This document shows, in pieces, positions 53,642 through 63,672 of a stretch of 64,000 nucleotides of DNA. Position numbers and translations under genes: made by a program. Every line of letters begins with the position of its first letter. The first letter of the stretch is position 1. The DNA lies in NCBI RefSeq assembly GCF_031202265.1, contig NZ_CP100604.1, forward strand, positions 7,174,501-7,238,500. Direction: 5' to 3'. Under the pieces are notes generated by a model. It searched no databases. It had not been told where the DNA came from and saw only the letters and a program-made list of their open reading frames with translations. Origin of the DNA: Bradyrhizobium sp. Ash2021 (GTDB taxonomy: Bacteria > Pseudomonadota > Alphaproteobacteria > Rhizobiales > Xanthobacteraceae).

Positions 53642-54049
53642 TCATCCTGCCGCCTTCTTCTCCAGCCGCGCCAAGGACCTGGCCGGATCGATGACGGCGC
53701 GCTAGTGGAAGCCCGTGCCGATAATCTCCTTCTCGTCCCGGCACTCCACCTTGAAGCGCAGCTTACGGTCCTCCACGGCGACGAGCTTCACCTGGGCGGT
53801 CACCCGCATGCCCACGGGCGTCGCCGCCACATGGCTGAGATCGACATGGGTGCCCACGGTCTTCTGCCCCTCCCGAGAAAAGGCTTCAGGGCATCAATGC
53901 AGGTGGCCTCGACGAAACCCACCATGCACGCCGTCACCAGCATCGGCGGCATGTCGGTGAGCGGGCGTCAGCACGGGCACGATGACGCTCGGGTCGACGA
54001 TCAGGGACCGGCTATGGGTCAGCCCCACCTGCGGTCCTTCTGCCGTCAT
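53642..54049 (-). pseudogene. Thioesterase-like gene with two frameshifts and a stop
   Basis: Starting at 54049, the segments MTAEGPQVGLTHSRSLIVDP, then in another frame TDMPPMLVTACMVGFVEATC, then in a third GTHVDLSHVAATPVGMRVTA and KVECRDEKEIIGTGFH, join to a hot-dog thioesterase of the FlK-like type. A TAG (Glu codon) follows GFH, and the frame continues RAVIDPARSLARLEKKAAG to a TGA at 53642. The frameshifts lie near 53965 and 53880. The gene was upstream of the SDR gene in the same operon. Confidence 0.82.
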
Positions 54050-54115
54050 TCTCTCCCTCTCTCATGCGCGCCCACGGCCCGCCCGCTTTAGGACCTTCGG
54101 TTGGCGGATGCGGGA

Positions 54116-54868
54116 TCAGGCTTTTGCCTGTGAGCGGCGGAGCCATTCGTCCAAACCGATGCGGCCGAGGCGCGCCTCGCCCAACGGCACCAGCGATTTC
54201 TCCTCGACCCGGCCGCCGAAGTATCGGGCCTCGGGGTCTCTCACGACCTCACGCGGATCGCCGAGCGCCTTCAGATAGCGGGCAACGATTTCGTTGAACG
54301 GTGCTCGTTCCGGGCCGGCAATCTCGACGATGCCGTTTCGCGGCGCCGCGAGCGCCACCTCGGCGACGTTGGCAGCAACGTCGTCCGACGCGATGGGCTG
54401 GAACAGGCCGGGCGAAAGCCTGACCACATTTCCATCCGCACTTGAAGCGGCGATGCCGCCGAGGAATTCCATGAACTGGGTCGAGCGGATGATGGTGTAG
54501 GGGATGCTGGAGGCCGCGATCAGTTTCTCCTGGGCGACCTTGGCGCGGAAATAGCCATTGTCGCTCCGGTCGGTTCCGACGATGGATAGCGCGACATGGT
54601 GCCGGACGCCGGCTGCGGCCTCCGCCGCAAGAAGGTTGCGCCCGGAAGTCTCGAAAAATTCCAGCACCGCCTTGTCTTCCCATGAGGGCGCGTTGGCGAG
54701 GTCGATCACCACCTGCGCGCCGACCAGGGCCTCTTTGAGCCCCTCGCCGGTGATGGTGTTGACGCCGGTATTAGGCGAAGCGGCGACGACCTCATGGCCG
54801 CCCTGGCGCAGAATGGCGACGGTCTTCGAGCCGATCAGGCCGGTGCCGCCGATGACGACGATCTTCAT
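54116..54868 (-). CDS. NAD(P)H-binding NmrA-like protein
   Basis: 250 residues with the Rossmann motif VIGGTGLIGSKTV (5-17) and VVIDLANAPSWEDK, as in the NmrA-like/SDR-a group of redox sensors and reductases. There is no visible catalytic YxxxK. The frame is intact, unlike several neighbours. Function unknown. Confidence 0.85.
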   Translation of the reverse strand: MKIVVIGGTGLIGSKTVAILRQGGHEVVAASPNTGVNTITGEGLKEALVGAQVVIDLANAPSWEDKAVLEFFETSGRNLLAAEAAAGVRHHVALSIVGTDRSDNGYFRAKVAQEKLIAASSIPYTIIRSTQFMEFLGGIAASSADGNVVRLSPGLFQPIASDDVAANVAEVALAAPRNGIVEIAGPERAPFNEIVARYLKALGDPREVVRDPEARYFGGRVEEKSLVPLGEARLGRIGLDEWLRRSQAKA

Positions 54869-54945
54869 GTGATGACTCCCGAGTTCGGTCCAGCGACGTG
54901 CTGGACATTTGTTATCGGTTCAGCTGGCGCAGAACGGACATGGCG

Positions 54946-55189
54946 TCACGGCATGGACCAGCCGTGGCTCACAACCAGCGAGAGGCCGACGAGCCCGTGC
55001 TACGCCGTGACGTAAAGGCCTTTGAGCAGCGAGCCTTCCTTGGAATGGACCGAGCAGATCGGCGATTGCGATCTTGGCGCCCTCACGCACGAAGGTACGG
55101 GCGATTTCCTTGCCAATGACGCTCGCGGCACTCGTCATCATCGTCAATGGTATCGCAAACCCTCGCTCGCGGACGTCACTTTCTCTCAT
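54946..55189 (-). pseudogene. bdhA: 3-hydroxybutyrate dehydrogenase (bdhA) deletion remnant
   Basis: Three pieces of an SDR of the BdhA type remain. The N-terminal Rossmann part SVIGKEIARTFVREGAKIA ends near 55055. In another frame follows SVHSKEGSLLKGLYVTA, with the catalytic Lys of YVTAK now TAG, and HGLVGLS. Then comes the C-terminal LVVSHGWSMP and a TGA. About 100 residues are lost between the first two pieces and more before the last. It lies 58 bases downstream of the patatin gene, its usual partner in polyhydroxybutyrate metabolism. Confidence 0.85.
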
Positions 55190-55246
55190 CGCTCAAGCTC
55201 CTGATATCGGTGTGTCGAAGGGTCGCCGCGTCTCACGGCCCGCGGC

Positions 55247-56527
55247 TCAATCGCGATCGCCGGTAAAGTCGAAGATGGTCAACTCGTGGCCATTGCCGGC
55301 GCGCTCGAGCACCTCGGGATGGCGCAGCGTGCGCATGGCGTCGTGGTAGCCGGAACGCCAATGCTCCGCCATGGACATCCGGGAGAACTCATAGTCTTTC
55401 GAGTCGCCTTCGTAGCCTCTCGGTCGATAGATGAGGTGCACGAGGTTGTAAGCGCGGCGTTGCGACATCGAGGCCAGGTACTTGGCTTCATCGCTTCGCT
55501 TGAACTCGTCCGGTAGCTGGTCCAGGAGCGTGGCGACGGAATATTCCACCCTGTGCAGCAGCTTGAGGAAATTCGTGAAGGCGCGCGTGCGGCTCGAGTA
55601 TTGGATCTCCTTCTGACGGGTCGCGACTTCCGGGAGGTTGCGCGGGAACTCGCCGCGTGCGCTCCAGAGATCGACCTGAAACACGAGCGCGTCAGGCATC
55701 CGCTGGCCCGTCACGCGCGTGTTCGTCACAAGCCACTGGAGCGGCGTGTTCGAGACGAGGCCGCCATCCCAATAGTGCTCGCCCTCGATCTCGATGGCTG
55801 GGAAGCCGGGCGGCAGCGCGCCGCTGGCCATCACATGCTCGGGTCCGATCACCTGCGTCCCGGGGTCGAAATAGACCAGGTTGCCGCTGCGCACATTCAC
55901 CGCGCCGAGGCTGAGACGCGTGTCACAATTGTCGGAGTTTACGCGGTCGAAGTCGACGAAGCGCTCGAGCGTGGCTTTCAGCGGCCGCGTGTCATAGTAG
56001 CTCGTCGCCTCGATCGTACCGGGCGGATGAAACCACGGATTGGGGAGTCGCGGCCTGAAGAAGCCCGGCGTTCCGGCGCAGGCAACCGTGACCGCGCTCA
56101 CCTGATTGGCGAGCGCGCGTGCAGCCTCGCCTCGTTCAAAGAGGCCGACGACGTCGGCGTCGAAGCCCATGGCAGGGGAGGTGATTTCCTCCCAGAATTC
56201 GCGCAGCCTGTCGACGCGTCTCTCGGGCGCATTGCCGGCGATGATGGCGGCGTTGATGGCGCCGATCGAAATGCCGACGACCCAGTCGGGATGAAGTCCG
56301 GTCTCGGCCAAGGCCTGATAAACGCCCGCCTGGTAGGCGCCGAGCGCGCCGCCCCCCTGCAGCAGCAGCACGACGCGATCGAAAGGGAGCCGCGCGCGCA
56401 GGTTCCGGCCCTTGCTCGCTGCGCCCGGTTTCGGGACGAGCGGTTTTTCCGCAAGCGGCGTGTCGGGCACGCCCTGATCGCGCAGCGCTATCGTCGGCAT
56501 GCTCTCCGAGATCGTGCTCTTGGCCAT
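55247..56527 (-). CDS. Patatin-like phospholipase with DUF3734
   Basis: 426 residues. The oxyanion loop is QGGGALGAYQAGVYQ, the nucleophile motif GISIGAIN and the Asp motif WDGGLVSNTP; a DUF3734 C-terminal domain follows (about 310-420). It hydrolyses lipids or polyester; in rhizobia it is often beside bdhA, which suggests a link to polyhydroxybutyrate turnover. I set the start at 56527, where GAGGGAGGGTCAAC precedes the ATG. Confidence 0.92.
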   Translation of the reverse strand: MAKSTISESMPTIALRDQGVPDTPLAEKPLVPKPGAASKGRNLRARLPFDRVVLLLQGGGALGAYQAGVYQALAETGLHPDWVVGISIGAINAAIIAGNAPERRVDRLREFWEEITSPAMGFDADVVGLFERGEAARALANQVSAVTVACAGTPGFFRPRLPNPWFHPPGTIEATSYYDTRPLKATLERFVDFDRVNSDNCDTRLSLGAVNVRSGNLVYFDPGTQVIGPEHVMASGALPPGFPAIEIEGEHYWDGGLVSNTPLQWLVTNTRVTGQRMPDALVFQVDLWSARGEFPRNLPEVATRQKEIQYSSRTRAFTNFLKLLHRVEYSVATLLDQLPDEFKRSDEAKYLASMSQRRAYNLVHLIYRPRGYEGDSKDYEFSRMSMAEHWRSGYHDAMRTLRHPEVLERAGNGHELTIFDFTGDRD

Positions 56528-57281
56528 GTTGACCCTCCCTCGTCGATGACTGGAGATTCTTTGATGACCGGGACGCCTTAAATGGGGTTCGAAAAGTGGG
56601 TTCAAATGCTAATGAGAAGAAATTATCCGGTCGCCCCTTCGCACTCAACACCAGGATAACATGCCGCGCCGCTTTCTTAGACGGCGTCGACTGGTCAGCC
56701 ATACTGATCTATTTGTGGGAGGCAGCCGGATGGCTCATGTCCGAGTTGGGTCGTGTGTCACGAGCATCGCCGGTCCACACGCGCGGTGCACAACTGTACG
56801 AGAGATGAACGAGGGCCCTTCGAGGTCGGAAATCAGGTGTTGACCTTAAAGCGAACGCACGCCGATGAGATCGAAATGATTTTTCCTTTCGGGGGCCAGC
56901 TTACAAGTCCATCAGACGGCGTTCACATCGGCCCGCGGTTCAGGCTATTTGGCCAAGCGTGCGAGGCCGTCATCCGCCGGAAATATGCGCGGCCTCATTG
57001 GCCCGCGTCACGGCTGAGGCTCCTCAACGCGTAGGGCCGCGCCGACCACGCTGCGGCCCTGCGCGCGGGGTATGGCGTCGAGCGCGATCGCGAGAATCAG
57101 TAGTGGCGCGTCTGGCACAGACACCTCGGGCAGGTTCCGAGCACTTCGCAAAGTGTGCGTCGGCGCGCACGTTTCCGCCGCGGAATGTCGCAGTTGGGTC
57201 AAAATGCGAAATTCTGGTGTGGCCAGCGCGAGTCTCCTTTAGCTCCGAAAGCGGACATCTCTCGTTTTATGAGTACACGGC
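56528..57281. other. 754-base region without a recognisable gene
   Basis: No convincing coding frame on either strand. A CGAAAGCGGACATCTC fragment near 57246-57261 resembles dispersed rhizobial repeat debris. The base composition drifts and short frames show no family match, so it looks like decayed sequence between the patatin gene and the IS element. Confidence 0.5.
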
Positions 57282-57285
57282 CTAA

Positions 57286-58717
57286 CAATACAGTTGCCTT
57301 TTGTGAGGTTTTCTGAATCCATGGGCAACCATGATTCGAACATCGTGGACGCGGACAGCGTCGATTGAAGAGACGCTTGCGTTGTGGGCGGCGTCGCTTC
57401 GGGAGATCAAGAAGCGGATACGTCCATTGTTCGGGCAAGAGCGTGTTGCGAAGAATGCTGGCTTGTTTCTGGAAGGTCTGCTTGGAGATGAGCAACGCAA
57501 GACTGGTTGGATGCGCGCTGAGGCCGCAGGCGATCCTGGTCCATGGCGGCAACAGGCGATCCTGGGTCGCAGGGATTGGGATGCGGATGCCTTGCGCGAT
57601 ATCGTCCGCGATTATGTCATCGAGCATTTGGCGGACGATGACGCGGTCCTCGTGATCGATGAGACCGGCTTTCTCAAACAGGGCAAAGCGTCGTGCGGCG
57701 TGGCGCGTCAGTACACTGGTTCGGCGGGCAAGATCACGAACTGCCAGATCGGCGTCTTCGCGGCCTACGTTTCGTGCCACGGTCATGCTTTCATCGACCG
57801 CGCGCTGTATCTTCCGAAGGAATGGACCGACGATCCAGATCGACTGAAAGCCGCATACGTGCCCCCCGATACCGGCTTTGCGACCAAACCAAAGCTTGCG
57901 ACGAGAATGATCGCACGCGCCATAGCCGCGCCTGTCCCGTTCAAGTGGGTTGCAGGCGATACGGTCTACGGTGTCGGTGACATTGAACAGCAACTGCGTC
58001 GCGCAGGCAAAGGCTATGTCCTGGGGGTCAGCAGCGCGCATGTATTTCGATCCTGGGGCAAGCGTCGATCGGTCGCCGGCACGGCTGCCGACATCGCCCT
58101 GACGCGGCGTGCGTCCGACTGGAAACGCCTGTCAGCAGGGGCCGGAACCAAAGGACCGCGGCTGCATGATTGGTGCTATCTCGAATTGGCCGACCTGGCC
58201 GGAGAACCAAACGACGAAAATCCGGGCCTTTGGACACGCGGTCTGCTGATCCGTCGTCGTATCGCCGATGGCGATCTCGCCTTCTTCACCACCTGGTGCC
58301 CAGCGGCAACATCGATCGAAACACTGGTGGGGGTCGAAGGCCATCGGTGGGCAATCGAGGACAGTTTCGAGACCGCCAAGAACGAGTTCGGGCTCGACCA
58401 CAACGAGAGCAGATCCTGGCACGGCTGGCATCGCCACGTTTCCATGGCGATGCTCGCCTTCGCCATGATGGCGGTGATCCGCCATCGCGCCAATCCGCCG
58501 GCGCCAAAAAAAACCAAACGCCGAACCACGGCAAGGGTCAAACCACAGCCACGCCGTCGTTGATCCGATGGTCGATCCAGGAAGTCCGACGCATTGCCGT
58601 CAGGCTCGCGCGAAAGCGGATACAACCCGCACACATCATCGCATGGTCACTCTGGCGTAGAGCTCATCAGGCGGTCGCTCAGCGAGCCCACTTCAAAGCA
58701 AAACGGCAACTGTAATG
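57286..58717 (+). mobile_element. IS701-type insertion sequence, complete, with 4-bp target duplication
   Basis: 1432 bases. The left end begins CAATACAGTTGCCTTTTGTG and the right end, read inverted, CATTACAGTTGCCGTTTTGC: imperfect terminal inverted repeats. CTAA flanks both ends (57282-57285 and 58718-58721), a target duplication of the size and type expected for the IS701 family. Intact ends and duplication point to a fairly recent insertion. Confidence 0.93.
57331..58563 (+). CDS. IS701-family transposase, C-terminus in the -1 frame
   Basis: 410 residues in the main frame, with the DDE transposase signature VLVIDETGFLKQGKASCGVA then RQYTGSAGKITNCQIGVFAA, and GVEGHRWAIEDSFETAKNEF. At 58506-58513 there is an A8 run giving the heptamer A-AAA-AAA in frame; a -1 slip there continues NQTPNHGKGQ and on to SLIRWSIQEVRRIAVRLARK, ending RAHFKAKRQL with a TAA at 58713-58715, inside the right repeat. 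The joined protein would be 461 residues. Either the run lost or gained a base, or expression uses frameshifting. Confidence 0.88.
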   Translation: MIRTSWTRTASIEETLALWAASLREIKKRIRPLFGQERVAKNAGLFLEGLLGDEQRKTGWMRAEAAGDPGPWRQQAILGRRDWDADALRDIVRDYVIEHLADDDAVLVIDETGFLKQGKASCGVARQYTGSAGKITNCQIGVFAAYVSCHGHAFIDRALYLPKEWTDDPDRLKAAYVPPDTGFATKPKLATRMIARAIAAPVPFKWVAGDTVYGVGDIEQQLRRAGKGYVLGVSSAHVFRSWGKRRSVAGTAADIALTRRASDWKRLSAGAGTKGPRLHDWCYLELADLAGEPNDENPGLWTRGLLIRRRIADGDLAFFTTWCPAATSIETLVGVEGHRWAIEDSFETAKNEFGLDHNESRSWHGWHRHVSMAMLAFAMMAVIRHRANPPAPKKTKRRTTARVKPQPRRR

Positions 58718-58822
58718 CTAAGCACGGACTTCGCTGGTGCAAACGCCACTACGCCACTGGCTTTTGGCCGCACGATAGCGGAATATTCCCGAAGACATTT
58801 GTTCGGAGGGATCGAAGCAGCG

Positions 58823-60517
58823 ATGGCCACGGAAGCCGCCGATAAACCCGATCACGCCTGGCCGATCTTCCGCTCGCTGGCTTCGTTCCGGCCGAGCTAT
58901 TTACCCGGCGACCTGATCGCGGGCCTGACGCTGGCGGCGATCGCGATCCCCGAACAGATGGCGACCGCCCGCCTCGGCGGCTTCTCGCCGCAGATCGGCT
59001 TTTTCGCCTTCATCGCGGGATCGATCGGCTTTGCCATGCTCGGCAGCAACCGCTTCCTGTCGTGCGGCGCCGATTCGACGATCACGCCGATCTTCGCCGG
59101 TGGGCTCGTGTTGATGGCCGCAAGCGGCTCGCCCGACTATCAGGCGCTCGCGGTCGCACTGGCGCTGATGGTCGGCGTGATCCTGGTACTCGGCGGCCTG
59201 TTTCGGCTCGGCGGGATCGCCAATCTGCTGTCGACGCCGGTGATGGTCGGCTTTCTCGCCGGCATTTCCGTGCACATCCTGGTCTCCCAGATGCCCGGCG
59301 TGCTCGGGCTGGAAGCACCGAAGGGACCGATGCTCGACAAGATCGGGATGCTGGCGCAGCATCTTGGCGATGCCAATTTCTATACCGTTGCGATCGGCTT
59401 CGGCGTGCTTGCCGTGGTCGCCGGATCGGAAGCGATCAGCGCCAAAATTCCCGGTGCGCTGATCGGACTGGTCGCAGCCACCGCGGCCGTGATCGCAGCC
59501 GGCCTCGAGAGCAAGGGCGTCAACGTGGTCGGCACCGTTCCGGCAAGTTTGCCGACGCCGTCATTGCCGGACATCGCTGCACAGCAATGGGCGAAGCTCG
59601 TTCCGCTGAGCCTGCTGATCGCGATCGTCGTCATGGTGCAGACGGCGGCGACCACGCGGTCGTTCCCTTCCGACCCCGACAAGCCCGCCGACGTCGATCG
59701 CGATTTTCTCGGCGCCGGCGCCGGCAGCATTTTGGCTGGCCTGTTCGGTGCGTTTCCGGTCAACGCCAGCCCGCCGCGGACCGGCATCGTGTCCGAGACT
59801 GGCGGACGGTCGCAGCTGTCCGGACTGTTCGCGGCCGCGATCGTGCTGGCGCTGCTGGCGTTCGGCGCCACGCTGTTGCGCCACGTTCCCGATGCGGCGC
59901 TCGGCGGCGTGCTGCTGTTCGTGGCGCTGCGCATCATCCGCCTCCGGCAGATCGTCCAGATCTATCGCCAGTCGTTCGGCGAATTCCTGCTGATCGTCGC
60001 GACCGCGGCCGCGATCATCGTGCTGCCGATCGAACAGGGCGTCGCGGTCGGGATCGGGCTGTCGCTGCTGCACGGCATCTGGACCACGACGCGGGCGCGG
60101 CTGATCGAATTCGAACAGGTGCCCGGCACCACGATCTGGTGGCCGGCAAGTCAGCACGTTGCCGGCGAACGCCATCCGAACGTGACCGTCGTCGGCCTGC
60201 AGGCGCCGCTGTCGTTCCTGAACGCAGGAAGTTTCAGCGCCGATGTGCTTCATGTTCTCAATGCCGCGACACCAAAACCAAAGCTGCTCGTTCTGGAAGC
60301 CACCGGCATCATCGAAATCGACTTCACCGCCGCGCAGACATTGATCAATCTCATCAGGCAATGCCACGAGGATGGCATCACGGTCGCCATCGCCCGGCTG
60401 GAATCGACACGGGCGCAACAGGCGTTCGAGCGTTTCAAGCTGTACGATGTGCTGCCGCGAGAGCGCATCTTCCGCAGCGTCGATGAAGCCGTCCGCACGC
60501 TGGCGTCCCCGTCATGA
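58823..60517 (+). CDS. SulP-family anion transporter with STAS domain
   Basis: 564 residues: SulP membrane domain (about 20-420; AGLTLAAIAIPEQMATARLG and FGAFPVNASPPRTG) and a C-terminal STAS domain (about 455-555; LEATGIIEIDFTAAQTL). It probably imports sulfate, bicarbonate or a dicarboxylate. The frame is open further upstream into the IS element; the ATG at 58823 is the first outside it with family likeness and follows GGAGGG at a long distance. The IS lies about 100 bases upstream, so the native promoter may be displaced. Confidence 0.9.
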   Translation: MATEAADKPDHAWPIFRSLASFRPSYLPGDLIAGLTLAAIAIPEQMATARLGGFSPQIGFFAFIAGSIGFAMLGSNRFLSCGADSTITPIFAGGLVLMAASGSPDYQALAVALALMVGVILVLGGLFRLGGIANLLSTPVMVGFLAGISVHILVSQMPGVLGLEAPKGPMLDKIGMLAQHLGDANFYTVAIGFGVLAVVAGSEAISAKIPGALIGLVAATAAVIAAGLESKGVNVVGTVPASLPTPSLPDIAAQQWAKLVPLSLLIAIVVMVQTAATTRSFPSDPDKPADVDRDFLGAGAGSILAGLFGAFPVNASPPRTGIVSETGGRSQLSGLFAAAIVLALLAFGATLLRHVPDAALGGVLLFVALRIIRLRQIVQIYRQSFGEFLLIVATAAAIIVLPIEQGVAVGIGLSLLHGIWTTTRARLIEFEQVPGTTIWWPASQHVAGERHPNVTVVGLQAPLSFLNAGSFSADVLHVLNAATPKPKLLVLEATGIIEIDFTAAQTLINLIRQCHEDGITVAIARLESTRAQQAFERFKLYDVLPRERIFRSVDEAVRTLASPS

Positions 60518-61618
60518 GACCCGATAGCGCTCCATGACCTCCTTGTCCGGCTCATAGCCCAGTCCGGGCCCCTCCGGCACCGCGATGGCGCCGTCAGCAC
60601 CGGTATCGACGCGGCCGCCCCAAAGGCAGGCGGCGCGGTTCATATAAAACACTTCGACGAAGGTGCCGTCATCGCGCAGCGACAGCAGTTGCAGCGTCGC
60701 CAGCAGACCGGGCCCGAAATACGGAGAATGCGGCGCGAGCCTGACGCCCATCTCATCGGCCAGTGCGACAACTTTCAGGTATTCCGTGACGCCGCCGACC
60801 TTGGTGACCGAGGGTTGGGCGTAGCTCACCGCGCCCGCCTGCATCATCTGGCGGAATTGATGGACCGTGCAGGCATTCTCGCCCGCGGCGATATCGAGCC
60901 CGCCTTTCGCGCGCACTGCCGCCAGGGTCGCAAAATCCTCCGGCGGCCACACCGGCTCCTCCAGCCATTTGAGGGCGGCAGGGCGGCAAGCCTGCGCGAA
61001 CGCGATCGCCCCGGCTTGATCCAGCGGGCAGTTCATGTCGACCATGAGCGGGATGCCGGGACCGATCGCCTGCCGCGCGGCGAATACGGCCGGCGTGGTG
61101 GTCTCGTGCAGCTTGATCGCGGTGTAGCCGCGCCGCAGCGCGGTCGTGCATTCTCCGGCGACGGATTCCGGCGTCCCTATCCGGAGCAAACTCGCATAGG
61201 CCGGAATCCGCGCCCGCTTGCGCGCGCCGATCAGGCGGTGCAGCGGCACGCCCTGCGCTTTTCCGGCCAGATCCCACAGCGCGATATCGAGGCCCGAGAT
61301 CGCAAACATGGTAATGCCGTAACGGCCGAACAGATGCAGGTTGCGCTGGATGCGGTCCATGAAGGCCGGGATGCCCTCGGCGTCCGGCACCTCCAGGCCG
61401 CGGGCCTGCGGCGCGATCATCTCATCGACCGCCGTCGCCGTCGTCTGCGGGCTGACATAGCCAAACGCGTCACCCCAGCCGGTCAGTCCCGCATCGGTCG
61501 AAACCTCGACGAGGATCATGTCGAGCGCGGCGATGGCCGACGCGCCCTGCCGGAAACTGGCAACCCCGGCATCGTAGGGGATCCTGACGTGGTGTGCCCG
61601 GACGTTCGTGATCAGCAT
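60512..61618 (-). CDS. Mandelate racemase/muconate-cycloisomerase family enzyme
   Basis: 368 residues of the enolase superfamily. N-terminal capping domain (about 1-115), then a barrel with Lys in AIKLHE, metal-ligand Asp in MVDMNC and Glu residues in WLEEP and AAGEN, and a His in LAPHSPYFGPG. The substrate, likely a sugar acid or similar hydroxyacid, is unresolved. The start at 61618 follows GGGAGACGCGCC. It overlaps sulP by six bases tail to tail. Confidence 0.9.
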   Translation of the reverse strand: MLITNVRAHHVRIPYDAGVASFRQGASAIAALDMILVEVSTDAGLTGWGDAFGYVSPQTTATAVDEMIAPQARGLEVPDAEGIPAFMDRIQRNLHLFGRYGITMFAISGLDIALWDLAGKAQGVPLHRLIGARKRARIPAYASLLRIGTPESVAGECTTALRRGYTAIKLHETTTPAVFAARQAIGPGIPLMVDMNCPLDQAGAIAFAQACRPAALKWLEEPVWPPEDFATLAAVRAKGGLDIAAGENACTVHQFRQMMQAGAVSYAQPSVTKVGGVTEYLKVVALADEMGVRLAPHSPYFGPGLLATLQLLSLRDDGTFVEVFYMNRAACLWGGRVDTGADGAIAVPEGPGLGYEPDKEVMERYRVS

Positions 61619-61758
61619 GGCGCGCGTCTCCCGTTTTTTTGCAAGGGTAGCGCAGGACGACAGCGGCAAGCCATGTGAAATTGCCGAGGGTCACTTCCGG
61701 CCGGTGTTCAGCTGCCAACCATGCATCGCCGAATGCACGATAGGGGCGTATCTGGCGG

Positions 61759-63072
61759 CTAGATTTCGGTTCCTTGGCCCTGCAGATAACCTTTGATTTT
61801 GGGATTCGGCATCACGACCGAGGCAACGAAGGCAACGGCGCACATAAAGGTGACATACCAATAAAAGTCGGTTTCCGCCCCACTGTCCTTGAACCAAAGT
61901 GCGACGTATTCGGCAGAGCCGCCGAAGATCGCATTGGCAAGGGCGTAAGCCAGGCCAACGCTCATCGCGCGCACCTCGGGCGGGAACATTTCTGCTTTCA
62001 CCAGGCCGCTGATCGACGTGTAGAACGACACGATGGCGAGCGCCAGGACGATCAACCCGTACGCAGCGTAGGGACTCCTGACATCGCCGATGGCGTACAT
62101 GAGCGGCACCGTGCAAACAGTTGCAAGACCGCTGAACAACAGCATTGACGTCTTGCGGCCGAAGCGGTCTGAAAATGCACCAAACGGTGGCTGCAGGATC
62201 ATGTAGGTAAACAGCACCGCGGTCATCACTATGTTCGCGGTACGGTCGTTCATATGCGCGGTGTTGATAAGATATTTCTGCATGTAGGTGGTGAATGTAT
62301 AGAAGATCAGCGATCCGCCCGCGGTGAAGCCGAGGACCGTCAGGAAAGCCCTGGTGTGGTGCTTGAAGATTTCGCGCAAGGAGCCAGCTTCCTTGCGCGA
62401 GCGGGTTTCAGCCGATGACGTCTCAGTGAGCGACGCCCGCAGGAACAATGCGACCACCGCGAAGATAGCTCCGATGAAGAACGGGATACGCCATCCCCAA
62501 GCTCTCAGTTCGGTGTCGGACAGCGCCAGCTGAACAATCAGGACAACCAGTGAGGCAAGCAACTGTCCGCCTATCAGCGTTACGTATTGAAAGGACGCGT
62601 AGAAGCCGCGCTTGCCCGGCAGCGCCACCTCGCTCATGTAGGTGGCGCTGGTGCCGTATTCGCCGCCGACCGACAGCCCTTGTACCATGCGCGCGATCAG
62701 CAGAAGCGCGGGCGCCGCGGCTCCGATGGTCGCATAGGTCGGCAGTATGGCTATGGCGAGTGACCCCGCGCACATCATTAGCACCGAGATCATCATCGAG
62801 TTCTTGCGGCCGTACTTGTCGGCGACGAAACCGAAGACATAGCCCCCGATCGGCCGCATCAGAAAGCCAATCGCGAACACCGCTGCGGTCTGCAAAAGCT
62901 GAGTGGTTTGATTGCCCTTTGGAAAGAACGCCGGCGCAAAATAAAGCGCTGTGAATGCGTAGGCATAGAAATCGAACCATTCGACGAGATTGCCGGATGA
63001 ACTTCCGAAAATGGCCCAAATTCTTTGGCGGCGATCGGCACGGCCATCCGCCAGCACGGCGTCGCTGGTCAT
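61759..63072 (-). CDS. MFS transporter, metabolite:proton symporter (MHS) type
   Basis: 437 residues, 12 predicted helices. Signature: [20 protein letters not shown] near residue 28, [14 protein letters not shown] near 80 and [19 protein letters not shown] near 135, as in alpha-ketoglutarate/shikimate permeases. The substrate is probably an organic acid and could be that of the adjacent mandelate racemase-family enzyme, whose gene starts 140 bases downstream on the same strand. Confidence 0.92.
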   Translation of the reverse strand: MTSDAVLADGRADRRQRIWAIFGSSSGNLVEWFDFYAYAFTALYFAPAFFPKGNQTTQLLQTAAVFAIGFLMRPIGGYVFGFVADKYGRKNSMMISVLMMCAGSLAIAILPTYATIGAAAPALLLIARMVQGLSVGGEYGTSATYMSEVALPGKRGFYASFQYVTLIGGQLLASLVVLIVQLALSDTELRAWGWRIPFFIGAIFAVVALFLRASLTETSSAETRSRKEAGSLREIFKHHTRAFLTVLGFTAGGSLIFYTFTTYMQKYLINTAHMNDRTANIVMTAVLFTYMILQPPFGAFSDRFGRKTSMLLFSGLATVCTVPLMYAIGDVRSPYAAYGLIVLALAIVSFYTSISGLVKAEMFPPEVRAMSVGLAYALANAIFGGSAEYVALWFKDSGAETDFYWYVTFMCAVAFVASVVMPNPKIKGYLQGQGTEI

Positions 63073-63267
63073 CGAAAATGTCCCCTCACAAAGTTTTTTT
63101 GTTTCTTATTTTGGCGACCAGTAGCCCAGAATGATCAGCCTCACAATGGTCCTGGGGTTGGTGTCGAAAATCCCTTTGCGTCACTGAAGATGAATTTTCC
63201 GAATACGGGCGCGGCGATAGAATAGTCGTGCTGGAACCGCGTCGTCAGGGTGGGCCGGCACGCAACT

Positions 63268-63672
63268 TCACGGCCGCAACGCCGGATGCTGGTTCAGCAC
63301 ATCGCCCCGGATGGATGCTGTCTGAATCGCGCGAAACAATATCTGCGCCGTCCTGGTATCGTCCGCCTTCAGGCACAGGTGCAGAATCTCGCGCACGGCG
63401 GAATCGCGCAGCAAGTCGTCGGACATCTTGAGGGCGATTTCCATCGCGGTCTTGGCGGCGCGTTGGTAGCGTTCGGATGCATCGTTGTTTCTATGGGCAT
63501 CCGATTTCTTCCTGGCGACCGCACCGTCGGTCAGACGACCGACCCGTTCGGCGCTGTCGGCGGCGGAACGGCAGATGTCGCGTATCCGCTGGGCAGCCTC
63601 GATATCGCCGATCGGCCACTGAATGGCTTCGTTCCAGACGTCCTCAGGCTTACGCTTGTTGAACCATCGCAT
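63268..63672 (-). CDS. Hypothetical protein
   Basis: 134 residues, no family recognised. The start MRWFNKRKPEDVWNEAIQWP and mostly helical, charged content (SAADSAERVGRLTDGAVARK) suggest a soluble helical protein; no signal peptide. The start at 63672 is a guess; a frame to 63765 has an unlikely leader. The 195 bases to the MFS gene are empty. Confidence 0.55.
   Translation of the reverse strand: MRWFNKRKPEDVWNEAIQWPIGDIEAAQRIRDICRSAADSAERVGRLTDGAVARKKSDAHRNNDASERYQRAAKTAMEIALKMSDDLLRDSAVREILHLCLKADDTRTAQILFRAIQTASIRGDVLNQHPALRP

Noticed and set aside
56753..57285. Short frames on both strands that might be genes
   Set aside because: None has a ribosome site or a recognisable family, and the area looks decayed.
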